Assembly (NCBI GenBank): GCA_900769445.1
Contig: CAAGGR010000113.1
Location: forward strand, 1-37,582
Length of the DNA stretch: 37,582 nucleotides
Source: an uncultured Alistipes sp.
Lineage (GTDB): Bacteria > Bacteroidota > Bacteroidia > Bacteroidales > Rikenellaceae
Direction of reading: 5' to 3'
Part shown: positions 1 through 9,000 of the stretch, in pieces
Layout: every line of letters begins with the position of its first letter
Numbering within the stretch: the stretch's first letter is position 1
Position numbers and translations under genes: made by a program
The notes under the pieces: generated by a model
The model's database searches: none
Told to the model about the DNA's origin: nothing
Seen by the model: only the letters and a program-made list of their open reading frames with translations

Positions 1-207
1 ATGTGCAAGAGATTAAAGATGCTGTTTCTACCAAATTTCCATTCCATAAAAAGGCAACGGATAGGTAGCAATTCTTTCTCTAATACCCACCATATACGGC
101 TATTTCTGCCGAAATTACAAATATGGCGGGGGAACACAAAAAAAGGATATGTACCAACCACTTATCACATTTTGCCCTCATTCTGCCATTTTTACGCAAG
201 TTCTTTG

Positions 208-215
208 TATATTTG
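208..215 (+). promoter_or_regulatory. -7 box of the sirtuin gene promoter
   Basis: TATATTTG matches the Bacteroidetes -7 consensus TAnnTTTG. No clear TTTG sits at the usual distance upstream, so this is a partial match. The box lies 16 bases before the ATG at 232, which makes the in-frame ATG at position 1 an unlikely start. Apart from this box, positions 1-231 contain no coding region I can support. Confidence 0.45.
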
Positions 216-231
216 TAAAAATATTACGACT

Positions 232-939
232 ATGGAGAGAAAGAAAATCGTTGTCTTTACAGGTGCTGGCGTTAGTGCCGATAGCGGTATTGCCACCTTC
301 CGCGATGCCGATGGCCTATGGGCGAACTACCGTGTGGAGGATGTATGTACGCCCGAGGCGTTGCGCAATAATCGTAGCACCGTTGTCGAATTTTATAATA
401 TGCGCCGTCGCGAGTCTCTTACTAAGCAGCCTAACGCGGGACATATAGCCATTGCCGAGATGGAGCAGTGGGCAGATGTGCAGGTGATAACCCAAAATGT
501 AGACAACCTCCACGAGCAGGCTGGCTCGACACGCGTGTTGCATCTGCACGGAGAGCTTATGAAGCTACGCTCGGAGAGTAACCCTAATCTTATCTATGAT
601 ATTAACGATGGCTGGGAACAGAGTCTCGATGCGAGAGCTGAGGATGGCGCCTTACTTCGTCCACATATTGTCTTCTTTGGAGAGTCGGTGCCTATGTTTG
701 AACCAGCTTGCCAGATAGTTGCAAAGGCAGATATACTTATCGTGGTGGGTACATCATTGGCGGTATATCCTGCAGCATCGTTGGTCTACTATGTGCGCGA
801 TCGTCAGGTGCCAATATATCTTGTCGACCCAGGAACACCCGACACAAGTCTTATACGCAACCCATTGACACACATCAAGGAGCGAGGAGTTGTGGGTGTG
901 CCAGAACTTGTTAAACGTCTGCGCGATGAGCTTGCTTAA
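232..939 (+). CDS. cobB: Sir2-family NAD-dependent protein deacylase
   Basis: A 235-residue sirtuin that removes acyl groups from lysines using NAD. The N-terminal GAG motif (11-13) and TFRDADGLW segment bind NAD, TQNVDN (87-92) is the conserved core motif, and H106 in LHLHGEL is the catalytic base. The F-Y-N-M-R stretch (Y55, R58) matches the Tyr/Arg pair that SIRT5 and E. coli CobB use to bind succinyl-type acyl groups, so desuccinylase activity is likely. The four zinc-binding cysteines of CobB are absent in the region after H106; from memory this is also so in Bacteroides homologues. I chose the ATG at 232 because the Rossmann fold starts directly there, a -7 box precedes it, and the upstream 77 in-frame codons look non-coding. 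The 3' end overlaps the next gene by 14 bases. Confidence 0.9.
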   Translation: MERKKIVVFTGAGVSADSGIATFRDADGLWANYRVEDVCTPEALRNNRSTVVEFYNMRRRESLTKQPNAGHIAIAEMEQWADVQVITQNVDNLHEQAGSTRVLHLHGELMKLRSESNPNLIYDINDGWEQSLDARAEDGALLRPHIVFFGESVPMFEPACQIVAKADILIVVGTSLAVYPAASLVYYVRDRQVPIYLVDPGTPDTSLIRNPLTHIKERGVVGVPELVKRLRDELA

Positions 940-1447
940 ACATATCCGCGAGCGAGCGTGTATGCTCCGCGCGTGGTGCTATCGCCACGACTATAATACG
1001 CAAATAGCAATATTCGTGGACCTCTCCCTGCACTCGGGACGTAATAGATTTGTGGTGTGGGACTTTGAGCAGGAGCGCCCAATACTTATCTGTCCCGTGA
1101 GCCACGGTAGCGGTAGCGCTAAACCACATAAACGTACCGCCTTTGCCGAGGTGTCGAACGAGGATGGCTCACACCTCTCCTCTGTGGGTCGCGCCCTTGT
1201 AGCTGAGCGCTATGAGGGTCGCTATGGTATTGCTTATCGCCTTGATGGCCTCGATGCTACAAATAGCAACCTGCGCTCACGTTGTGTGGTGCTGCATAGC
1301 TGGCAATATACTACCTCCTTCCCGATATTCCCACTACCTACGGTGGGTAGTTTCGGCTGCCCAGTGATATCACGCAATATGATGACTAAACTCGATAGGA
1401 TACTATCTGAATACCAACACGTTATTATCGATATATTCGGAGTGTAG
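926..1447 (+). CDS. murein L,D-transpeptidase catalytic domain protein (YkuD_2-like)
   Basis: The 173-residue product has the pattern of the L,D-transpeptidase catalytic domain family found in Bacteroidetes: VSHGSG (58-63), a GSHLSSVG segment (81-88), VVLHSW with H124, and GSFGCP with C145. The His/Cys pair is the expected catalytic dyad for forming or cutting peptidoglycan cross-links. The ATG at 926 overlaps the sirtuin gene by 14 bases, implying co-transcription; an alternative ATG is at 962. No convincing signal peptide is visible from either start, which is odd for a wall enzyme, so the true N-terminus or export route is uncertain. Family assignment is from motifs; the substrate is inferred. 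Confidence 0.75.
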   Translation: MSLLKHIRERACMLRAWCYRHDYNTQIAIFVDLSLHSGRNRFVVWDFEQERPILICPVSHGSGSAKPHKRTAFAEVSNEDGSHLSSVGRALVAERYEGRYGIAYRLDGLDATNSNLRSRCVVLHSWQYTTSFPIFPLPTVGSFGCPVISRNMMTKLDRILSEYQHVIIDIFGV

Positions 1448-1512
1448 GGACTATCAGCTGTGGCTGCTAATAGGGCAATTTTTATATTTTTTATAAAATT
1501 TCGATAAAAAAG

Positions 1513-1543
1513 TTTGCAGAATAAAAAAAAGTCTTTATCTTTG
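1513..1543 (+). promoter_or_regulatory. tRNA-Phe promoter
   Basis: TTTG (1513-1516), a 19-base spacer, then TATCTTTG (1536-1543): a full match to the Bacteroidetes housekeeping promoter. The tRNA starts 34 bases after the -7 box. The tRNA-Asp promoter has the same two boxes and the same spacing. Confidence 0.8.
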
Positions 1544-1577
1544 CACTCGCTTAATTAAAGTTAAGCAATATAATGAT

Positions 1578-1650
1578 GGTGCCATAGCTCAGTTGGTAGA
1601 GCAAAGGACTGAAAATCCTTGTGTCCCTGGTTCGAATCCCGGTGGCACCA
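1578..1650 (+). tRNA. tRNA-Phe (GAA)
   Basis: A 73-base cloverleaf with acceptor stem GGTGCCA/TGGCACC, D-stem GCTC/GAGC, anticodon loop CTGAAAA with anticodon GAA, and a TTCGAAT T-loop. The discriminator base is A1650 and CCA is not encoded. Its 3' end from 1643 is repeated at 11743. Confidence 0.97.
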
Positions 1651-1737
1651 CTGAAAAGAACTCCTAAATTGTTGTAGAACAGCGATTTGGGAGTTTTTCT
1701 TTTTCTCCAAACCACGATTTTGGCAACATTTGGGCTA
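1643..1737 (+). repeat. tRNA-Phe 3' end plus flank, direct repeat copy 1
   Basis: This stretch runs from the last 8 bases of tRNA-Phe through the terminator to a TTTTGGCAACATTTG motif. It is repeated in the same orientation at 11743-11838. The copies share an exact run from TGGCACCACTGAAAAGAAC and then differ at scattered positions. The layout is that of an integration (att) site at the 3' end of a tRNA. No integrase gene is present in the window. Confidence 0.7.
1659..1705 (+). terminator. tRNA-Phe terminator
   Basis: AACTCCTAAAT (1659-1669) pairs with ATTTGGGAGTT (1685-1695) through 11 pairs including one T-G. The loop contains a further TGTT/AACA stem, and a T-rich tract follows. A diverged copy at 11759 onward still folds largely the same way. 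Confidence 0.75.
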
Positions 1738-1834
1738 CATTTATGTCTATGTCGCAGAGGCAATATTTTTTGCCATAGCGGTCTATATCTATAACAGGTG
1801 ATATGCTTAAACGGTAGCTGAAATCATCAATATA

Positions 1835-1868
1835 AATGGCGACTGCTCATATTCGAGCAGTCGCCATT
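1835..1868 (-). terminator. hairpin downstream of catalase
   Basis: A perfect 14-bp stem (1835-1848 with 1855-1868) and a 6-base loop, 10 bases beyond the catalase stop. On the minus strand the following bases are T/A-rich without a clean T run, so this is a probable rather than certain terminator. Confidence 0.6.
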
Positions 1869-1877
1869 GCTTTTGTC

Positions 1878-3380
1878 TTACCTCCAATCCCACGCAGGGT
1901 GGGCAGGGTCTTCTGCCGTGAGGGCTTCGGCGAGTGAGAGCCCCAATGCTTTTGCTACGCCCTCGCCATACGAGGGGTCGGCGCGGTGGCAGTTGCGGAT
2001 ATGGCGCTGCTTTATGAAGAGCTCCGCGTCGCCCATAGCGCGAGCGGTATTCTCGCAAGTTGTACGTTGCTCCTCGGCCGACATCAGTCGCCACAGCTTT
2101 CCCGGCTGCGTATAGTAGTCGCTATCCAACTCTCGCTCGTCGTAGTTATAGACCTCGCCCGAAACCGATAAAGGCGGCTCTTTGAGGTGGGGCTGGTCAC
2201 GCCACTCGCCATAGCTATTCGGCTCGTAGCCTATCGTGCGCCCGGCGTTGTCGTCTGTGCGCATCTGCCCGTCGCGGTGGTAGGAGTGGTGGGGGCAACG
2301 AGGTTTGTTTATAGGTATAAGGTGGTGGTTTACGCCCAAGCGGTAGCGTTGCGCATCGCCATAGGAGAAGAGTCGCCCCTGCAACATCTTGTCGGGCGAA
2401 AAGCCTATGCCGTCGATGATGTTCATCGGGTTGAATGCCGCCTGCTCGGTCTCGGCAAAGAAGTTCTCGGGGTTGCGGTTGAGATCCAAGATGCCGACGT
2501 CGTGCAGTGGGAAGTCGCCGTGATACCACACCTTCGTAAGGTCGAAGGGATTGATATGGTACTTCTTCGCTTGTTCCTCGGTCATTAATTGAACCTGCAT
2601 CAGCCAACGAGGGTAGTCGCCACGCTCGATAGCCTCGAAGAGGTCGCGCTGGTGCGACTCGCGGTCTTTGGCTATCACAGCCTCTGCCTCAGCGTCTGTC
2701 ATATTCTTTATGCCCTGCAAGGTGCGCAGGTGGAACTTTACCCACGTGCGGCGGTTGTCGGCATTTATGAAGCTATAGGTGTGGCTGCCAAAGCCGTGCA
2801 TATGGCGGAATGAGGCGGGAATACCTCGTGGCGACATCGTAATCGTTACCTGATGCAGAGCCTCGGGAAGCAGTGTCCAGAAGTCCCAATTGTTGTTTGC
2901 CGAACGCATTCCCGATCGTGGGTCGCGCTTGATGGCGTGGTTGAGGTCGGGGAACTTCAGCGGGTCACGCAGGAAGAAAACGGGCGTATTGTTGCCCACC
3001 AAATCCCAGTTGCCGGTGTCGGTATAGAACTTCATCGCAAAGCCGCGAATATCGCGCTCAGCATCGGCTGCACCACGCTCGCCCGCAACGGTAGAAAAGC
3101 GGACAAAGCACTCGGTCTGCTTGCCTATTTCGGCAAATATCGAGGCGCGGGTGTAGGCGGTGATGTCGTGCGTAACGGTGAATGTGCCGTATGCCCCCGA
3201 GCCTTTGGCGTGCATACGACGCTCGGGTATTACCTCGCGGTCGAAGTGTGCCAACTTCTCCACGAGCCACGGGTCTTGCAGCGTTACGGGGCCACGAATG
3301 CCTGCGGTCTGTGTGTTTTGATTGTCGGCAATGGGGCGGCCATTCTCGGCCGTCAGATTTTTCTTGTCGTTCTGTTTCAT
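1878..3380 (-). CDS. katA: catalase, clade 3 small-subunit type
   Basis: A 500-residue haem catalase that breaks hydrogen peroxide into water and oxygen. Distal H57 lies in RRMHAKGSGAYG, the catalytic Asn is in VGNNTPVFF (130/131), and the proximal haem ligand is Y340 in GRLFSYGDAQRYRLG. Length and lack of a C-terminal flavodoxin-like domain fit the small-subunit clade. I start at the ATG at 3380 (MKQNDKKNL); the longer frame to 3413 has no family support. It has its own promoter and is separated from the fimbrial operon by a strong terminator. Part of its 5' end is echoed by a decayed copy at 11944-12030, suggesting a past duplication or replacement at this tRNA-linked site. Confidence 0.96.
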   Translation of the reverse strand: MKQNDKKNLTAENGRPIADNQNTQTAGIRGPVTLQDPWLVEKLAHFDREVIPERRMHAKGSGAYGTFTVTHDITAYTRASIFAEIGKQTECFVRFSTVAGERGAADAERDIRGFAMKFYTDTGNWDLVGNNTPVFFLRDPLKFPDLNHAIKRDPRSGMRSANNNWDFWTLLPEALHQVTITMSPRGIPASFRHMHGFGSHTYSFINADNRRTWVKFHLRTLQGIKNMTDAEAEAVIAKDRESHQRDLFEAIERGDYPRWLMQVQLMTEEQAKKYHINPFDLTKVWYHGDFPLHDVGILDLNRNPENFFAETEQAAFNPMNIIDGIGFSPDKMLQGRLFSYGDAQRYRLGVNHHLIPINKPRCPHHSYHRDGQMRTDDNAGRTIGYEPNSYGEWRDQPHLKEPPLSVSGEVYNYDERELDSDYYTQPGKLWRLMSAEEQRTTCENTARAMGDAELFIKQRHIRNCHRADPSYGEGVAKALGLSLAEALTAEDPAHPAWDWR

Positions 3381-3402
3381 ATCGGATTTGTATATATCCG
3401 AT
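3381..3402. promoter_or_regulatory. inverted repeat in the catalase leader, possible operator
   Basis: ATCGGAT (3381-3387) and ATCCGAT (3396-3402) form a perfect 7-bp inverted repeat with an 8-base centre. It ends directly at the catalase start codon and begins just downstream of the -7 box, a position suited to a repressor operator or a leader hairpin. The binding protein is unknown. Confidence 0.35.
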
Positions 3403-3410
3403 TGTCCTCC

Positions 3411-3441
3411 CAAAATTATGCCAGATTATATGCTATAAAAA
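3411..3441 (-). promoter_or_regulatory. catalase promoter
   Basis: On the minus strand TAATTTTG (3411-3418) matches TAnnTTTG. A TTTT run at 3438-3441, 19 bases upstream, sits where the -33 box belongs. That run is also the T-tract of the upstream fimbrillin terminator, so the two signals overlap. Confidence 0.5.
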
Positions 3442-3470
3442 ACTGCGCCCCTCGCAATGAGGGGCGCAGT
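3435..3470 (-). terminator. terminator of the fimbrial-type operon
   Basis: A perfect 12-bp GC-rich stem (3442-3453 with 3459-3470), a 5-base loop and a run of T on the minus strand, 25 bases after the stop of the last operon gene. This is a textbook intrinsic terminator. Confidence 0.9.
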
Positions 3471-3494
3471 AGTTAGGGGCGTTATCGCAATCGA

Positions 3495-5891
3495 TTACAT
3501 CACTGAAACAGTGATATATGACTTGTCGTAGTTAGTGAGTACGCTCTCGAGGTAGGCCTTCATCTCGGCATTTACAACGTAGATAGTCATTGTAGGTACC
3601 GGAGCTGCCATATTTGTAAATGAGTTAACCTCGATAGTGAAATCGGGAGAGAGAATCTTAACCTCGGTCAAAGACTCGCAATCACGGAATGCATAAGTGC
3701 CGATGTAGTTTACCGATGCAGGAATCTCAATAGAAACAAGGCCTGTGTTGCGCAAAACATCCTTCTCGAGACGAGTTATGCCGTCAGGAATAGTGATAGA
3801 GGTCAAAGCAACGCACTCTGCGAATGCACCCTCGCCAATAGTTGTAACGGTTGCAGGGATATTTACACTATTAAGCTTCGAGCAAGACTGGAATACAGCA
3901 GGGCCAATCTCTGTAAGAGTGTTGGGGAATACTACGGTCTCTAAGTTTGCACACTTGCGGAATGTACGGTTGCCAACAACCTCGATACCATCTGCTACAG
4001 TTGCAGTTGTCAAGCCGGTAGCATACTCAACTACGCCACGGCTTGTTGTTGCCTCGTCAGCGGCAGAGGTAATCATAACCTCACCAGCCTTTGCGATGTA
4101 AGCAACATCGTCCCACATAAACATTGCAACCTCGCCATTGTTAGCAAGAGCATCTGCTACATCTGCTGTGTCCTCGGTAACAGTTGTTACACCGGCAGTC
4201 ACTGCAGCGTCAGCAACAACCTCTGACAATACATAGTAAAGACCGTCAAGTAAAACTGCCTTGTAACCAGCAGCAATCCAAGCATCATTAGGCTTCGCCT
4301 TAAATGCTCCACCATTCAAAATAATGCTGCCACCCCAGTTAATTGGCATTGCTGCGAATGAACCACCATTAATAACAACCTTACCGTTAGCCAAAGGAGC
4401 CATTCCGTAGTCGCCATTAGATGCTGAGAAAGTACCGTCATTTACAGTAATAGAACCGTTGATTACATAAGCCAAAGAACCGTCCATGCCGTTGTGAGTA
4501 TATGTTCCGCCATTTACGATGACATGAGCATCCTTATGGTAAATATAGAACACGTGGCTTGAAGTATTTAAGTACTCCTTGTTTATTGTACAATTCTCAA
4601 GAATTGTTGTACCTGCCTCACCACAAGCAATAGCACCCTGATAACCTGTGATAGTTACATCCGTCAAGGTCATATCTCCGTAGTTATTGATAGGGTATGA
4701 TGGCCAACCCCCATTCTCACGAATTGAAGCACCATTGATCTCTGTGTCCTCAACAACTAATTCACCATAGTTGGCAATTGCAGAACCGCCATTTGCGCCA
4801 GTAGATGAAATAGTACCACCTACCAACTTCAAACTGCCGTTGTTCTTGATGATAGCTCCCTCACTCTTAGAATATGCACCAGTAATAGTCTTTCCGTTCA
4901 AATCAATTACCAAGTTGCTAACAATCTCAAGTGGAGTAGTCAAAACAACATCCTCGCTCAAAGTGATTGTACCACCATTCAAAGCAGCCTTGTGAAGAGC
5001 ATCAAGCTCATGTGCTGGCTCGTTGTACTCAGGCTTAATCTCAACGTTGATGTCAACATTGCTTGTGAGGAGGTTACCGTAGATGTTTGTGCGGTAGTTG
5101 CGCTGTACTGGTACAGAACCTACGGTGCGAGTCTTTGCGTCATTGTTGGCGTCAGTGTATGTGAACTCGATGTCAACAACCTCCTTGTCAGTAGGAACAA
5201 GTAGGTAGTTCATTGCCATATACTCGTAACCTGCAACTGGGAAAGTCTCGTCCTTCTTGATGTCTGCAAAGTTGAAGGTTGCCACAGCGCTACCATCAAC
5301 AGCACCTGTTGCAAGGTTAAGAGTAGAGTAAACGTTCTTAACAGTTACAGCCGACTTGGTAGGGGTGTAGCCTGCGCTTGTAGAAGCAGCGTAGTCAGCA
5401 GTACCGATGTTGAGCTGTGCGAAAGGACGACGAAGCTCGATAGTCTCGGTCTGTGCGCCTGTTACTTTGAAGGTGTGGTACTTGTAGAAAGCATCACGCT
5501 TCTCGTCGTTGCTAAGAGCATTAGTGTAATCCACTTCCATAGTCTTCGCAGCGAAGTCAACAGCGTAGGGAGCGTTAGGAGCAGCTGCCCAGAAGATAAC
5601 AGAGTAGGTGTTACCTGTTGTAAGCTGGAGGTTTACGGTTGTGCTACCATTGATTGTAGCATCTATTACTGTGAGGTCAGTCAACTCGTTGCCATTAGCG
5701 TCATAAACAGCATACTGCAAATGTGTTGCAGTCAAGCCATCGCTGTAGGCACGGGTAGCGATCTCTGGAGTCTCCACCGCAAAGGTTACGGTAGAAGTCT
5801 CACCAGCGGTTGTGTCAAAACCTTGGTCGTTCTGACATGATGTCGCAAACAACATTGCGAATGCCGACAATCCTAAAAGAATCTTCTTCAT
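3495..5891 (-). CDS. fimbrillin-like surface lipoprotein with beta-helix and BspA-type leucine-rich repeats
   Basis: A 798-residue lipoprotein. The signal peptide ends in LFATSC with lipidated C19. Residues about 35-289 form a fimbrillin-like (Mfa-like/DUF6562-type) domain nearly identical to that of the next gene upstream. Residues about 295-555 contain repeated short strands with NG turns and LNGKTI, the pattern of a right-handed beta-helix. Residues about 620-760 are BspA-type LRR_5 units (for example LETVVFPNTLTEIGPAVFQS). An ATR/AYSDG segment at R47 resembles the Arg site where type V pilins are trimmed. The bulky C-terminus makes this more likely a tip adhesin or stand-alone surface protein than a polymerising pilin. 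It is the last gene of the operon, 115 bases after its neighbour. Ligand unknown. Confidence 0.8.
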   Translation of the reverse strand: MKKILLGLSAFAMLFATSCQNDQGFDTTAGETSTVTFAVETPEIATRAYSDGLTATHLQYAVYDANGNELTDLTVIDATINGSTTVNLQLTTGNTYSVIFWAAAPNAPYAVDFAAKTMEVDYTNALSNDEKRDAFYKYHTFKVTGAQTETIELRRPFAQLNIGTADYAASTSAGYTPTKSAVTVKNVYSTLNLATGAVDGSAVATFNFADIKKDETFPVAGYEYMAMNYLLVPTDKEVVDIEFTYTDANNDAKTRTVGSVPVQRNYRTNIYGNLLTSNVDINVEIKPEYNEPAHELDALHKAALNGGTITLSEDVVLTTPLEIVSNLVIDLNGKTITGAYSKSEGAIIKNNGSLKLVGGTISSTGANGGSAIANYGELVVEDTEINGASIRENGGWPSYPINNYGDMTLTDVTITGYQGAIACGEAGTTILENCTINKEYLNTSSHVFYIYHKDAHVIVNGGTYTHNGMDGSLAYVINGSITVNDGTFSASNGDYGMAPLANGKVVINGGSFAAMPINWGGSIILNGGAFKAKPNDAWIAAGYKAVLLDGLYYVLSEVVADAAVTAGVTTVTEDTADVADALANNGEVAMFMWDDVAYIAKAGEVMITSAADEATTSRGVVEYATGLTTATVADGIEVVGNRTFRKCANLETVVFPNTLTEIGPAVFQSCSKLNSVNIPATVTTIGEGAFAECVALTSITIPDGITRLEKDVLRNTGLVSIEIPASVNYIGTYAFRDCESLTEVKILSPDFTIEVNSFTNMAAPVPTMTIYVVNAEMKAYLESVLTNYDKSYITVSVM

Positions 5892-5945
5892 AGTTGTGAA
5901 TACTTAATGTTAATAAAATAAATATATTGTGTGTTTTTTGAGTGA

Positions 5946-5971
5946 GTAGAGGCCCGGTCAAAGACCTCTAC
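5946..5971 (-). terminator. hairpin between the two fimbrillin-like genes
   Basis: GTAGAGG (5946-5952) and CCTCTAC (5965-5971) form a 7-bp stem with a 12-base loop. No T-run follows on the minus strand, so it may be an attenuator or an mRNA-processing/stability element rather than a terminator. No separate promoter for the downstream gene is apparent in 5892-6006. Confidence 0.35.
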
Positions 5972-6006
5972 CCTGAATTTAAGTCAATCCGATACCTTAA
6001 TAGATA

Positions 6007-9000
6007 TTAGATATTCTCGAAAGTAACATTTGTTACTGTTACGCCCTCAGCCTCGTTGAACAAAGTCTCAGAGCCGGTTGTGTAGATAGCGGCGTGTGCT
6101 TTGTATCCATAAGTAGTAGGACCATACAACTTCACATCGCTAACGGTGCAGTTCTCAAACTCAATCTTATCGTTGTTATCTGCGTAAACGAAAGAAACCA
6201 TACCCGCTGTGCAGAAATCGTAGCCTGTAGACTTCACAGTTGTGTTTACCACATCACAACCCTTGAGAGTTGCAGTAACAGTCGAAGCTTTCTCGTCGTA
6301 AACTGTGCCTACCAAAGTTGCAACCTTGTAAGAACCAACTACAGCCGAGTTCTTTACATCAACATTCTCGAGGAGAAGGTTGTTGTAAGTCTGACCTACG
6401 ATAATTGCAACATTGATATCTGTGCTCGATACCTTTGCGTTGTCGAAGGTGATATCCTTAACAACAACATCGTGAGTGTTTGCGAAGATAGTAAACATAG
6501 CCTTACCGTTAATAGTAAGGTTCGAGATAGTGTGACCATTACCATTAAGCTCGTTCATAGTCGACTTCCAATCGATGTGCGAGCGTACAGGAGTCCAAGT
6601 CTTACCTGTGAAGTCGATGTCAGCCAAAAGCTCAATAGTGATGCCTACGCCTGCGATCTCGCTTACCATCATCGAGTTGATAAGAGCAAGACCCTCAGCG
6701 TTAGTTACGCTATAGGTTGAGCCAGACTTCCAAAGACCGTTGCCGATAGCATCTGCACCACCAACAAAGCAAATCTCGCCGTCTACAGTAACATTTGCAC
6801 GGTTACCGTTCTTAACATTCCAAAGAGTGCTACCACTTACGCTACCAGCGTCGAAGCCGTTTGCAGTACAGTTGTTGATGACTACATTATAGAGACCTGT
6901 TGTGAGGTTGCTTGCACCAATCTCTACTGCTGCCTTACCATCACCTGCAGGAGTAGCTGCGTTGAAAGTACAGCCCTCGAAAGTTAGATTCTGGATCAAG
7001 CTTGGACCCTCCTGATAGATAAGTACGCAACGACCGTCGCAGTTGAATACGCAGTTTGTGAACGACGCCTCCTTTACAGCGTATGCCCAAACATTGTAGT
7101 TACCCTTTGCAGCCTGCTCGAAAGTACAACCCTCGAAGTTAGCCTTTGCGCCATAGAGGAATGGCTGGCCCTCGATAGTACAGTTCTTGAGGTTCAACTC
7201 AACATTGCCCTGGAAGCCCTTGTAACCATCGTTCGACATTACGATATGAGCGTTCTCGATATTTACTGCACCATTAACAGTGATGATGCTTGTTGCGTTG
7301 ATAACAGTGTTCTCACCGCTACCGATAATCTTTGCACCTGCAGGGAAAGTTGTAAGAGTGTAGTTACCCTCCTTAGCCTTTACGCAAGTGTAGGTCTTCA
7401 ATGCTGCGTTCAACTCGTCGGTGTTCGATACGAGAACCACTCCGTCTACATCGAAGTAGATAGGATTAGCGAAACCGTAGATGATAGGAGCCTTGCTTGT
7501 GTACTCGAATGTGTTAGTACCATTCAAGATATCCAAGTTCAAAGTCTCGTCAGTACCTACGCTGTCACCAGCACCCTTGTAGTTGTGTACCCAGAAGCAA
7601 TACTTACCCTTCAAAGTCGAGTTCTTGATAGTGATGTTGTTCATATCGTAACCGCTGTTGAATGCGCGAACTGCGATATAGGTAGACTCCAAAGTACAGT
7701 CCTTTGCGTTCAAAGTAGCCTCGCCCCAGTTGTTCAAGTGAGCAACGAAAGCCATATCCGAGCCACCCAAGTTCTTTGCAGTTACGCCCTCGAGGTTAAG
7801 AACGCCACCAGCAGTGATGTTGAAGATGTTTGTAGAAGCGCCCCAACCCATATTCTCGCCTGTGTGCTTGCACTCGATAGTACCATTCTTAACTGTCAAA
7901 GTACCACGAACATCAATCATATCGTAGTTTGCGCCTGTCTGAGTCGAAGTAGCAGAGAGCTTTTTGCCGTTCAAATCGAGAACGAGAGTCTTGCCACTTG
8001 CAATTTTCAACGATGGGTCTGCTGCACGAGTAACCGACTGACCGAGAACGAGATCCTCGCTCAAGATAATCTTGTCAATATTCTCATTAGCGAAAGAGGC
8101 GTAGAACTCCTCAGCAGTTGCAACAGTTGCATAAGTCTGACCATCCTCGATACCGTACTTGTTGTCATCGTCGTACTCAGGCTTGATCTCAACATTGATA
8201 TCAACATCGCTTGTGAGCAACTGACCATAGATGTTAGTGCGGTAGTTGCGCTGTACGGGTACAGAACCTACGGTGCGAGTCTTTGCGTCATTGTTGGCGT
8301 CAGTGTATGTGAACTCTACATCAACAACCTCCTTGGTAGCATCAACAAGCAGGTAGTTCATTGCCAAATACTCATTGCCAGCAACTGGGAAAGTCTCAGT
8401 AGTAGGGATAGCTGCAGAACCAAATGTAACCTCAGCGCTACCATTAACAGTACCATCAGCAAGGTTAAGAGTAGAGTAGATGTTCTTAACAGTTACAGCA
8501 GACTGAGTAGGAGTGTAACCTGCGCTTGTAGAAGCAGCATAGTCAGCAGTACCGATGTTAAGCTGTGCGAATGGACGACGAAGCTCGATAGTCTCGGTCT
8601 GTGCACCTGTTACGGTGAAGGTGTGGTACTTGTAGAAAGCATCACGAGCCTCATCGTTGCTTGTTGCATTAGTGTAATCCACTGTCATAGTCTTCGCAGC
8701 GAAGTCAACAGTGTAAGGAGCGCCCTCGGCAGCTGCCCAGAAGATAACAGAGTAGGTGTTACCTGTTGTAAGCTGGAGGTTTACAGTTGTGCTACCATTG
8801 ATTGTAGCATCTGTTACTTTGAGGTCAGTCAACTCGTTGCCGGCAGCGTCATAAACAGCATACTGCAAATGTGTTGCAGTCAAGCCATCGCTGTAGGCAC
8901 GGGTAGCGATCTCGGGAGTCTCCACCGCAAAGGTTACGGTAGAAGTCTCACCAGCGGTTGTGTCAAAACCTTGGTCGTTCTGACATGATGTCGCAAACAA

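Noticed and set aside
1..231. Upstream extension of the sirtuin frame to an ATG at position 1
   Set aside because: The 77 extra residues have no family resemblance, and a -7 box at 208-215 lies inside the extension.
1551..1763. Minus-strand ORF across tRNA-Phe and a similar one at 11654-11929
   Set aside because: Both run through the tRNA end and its terminator; their similarity comes from the direct repeat, not from a conserved protein.
7246..8988. 580-residue open frame on the plus strand opposite the fimbrillin-like gene
   Set aside because: It is rich in Ser, Cys and Val in the manner of antisense frames of repetitive T/N-rich genes, with no start signal or domain.
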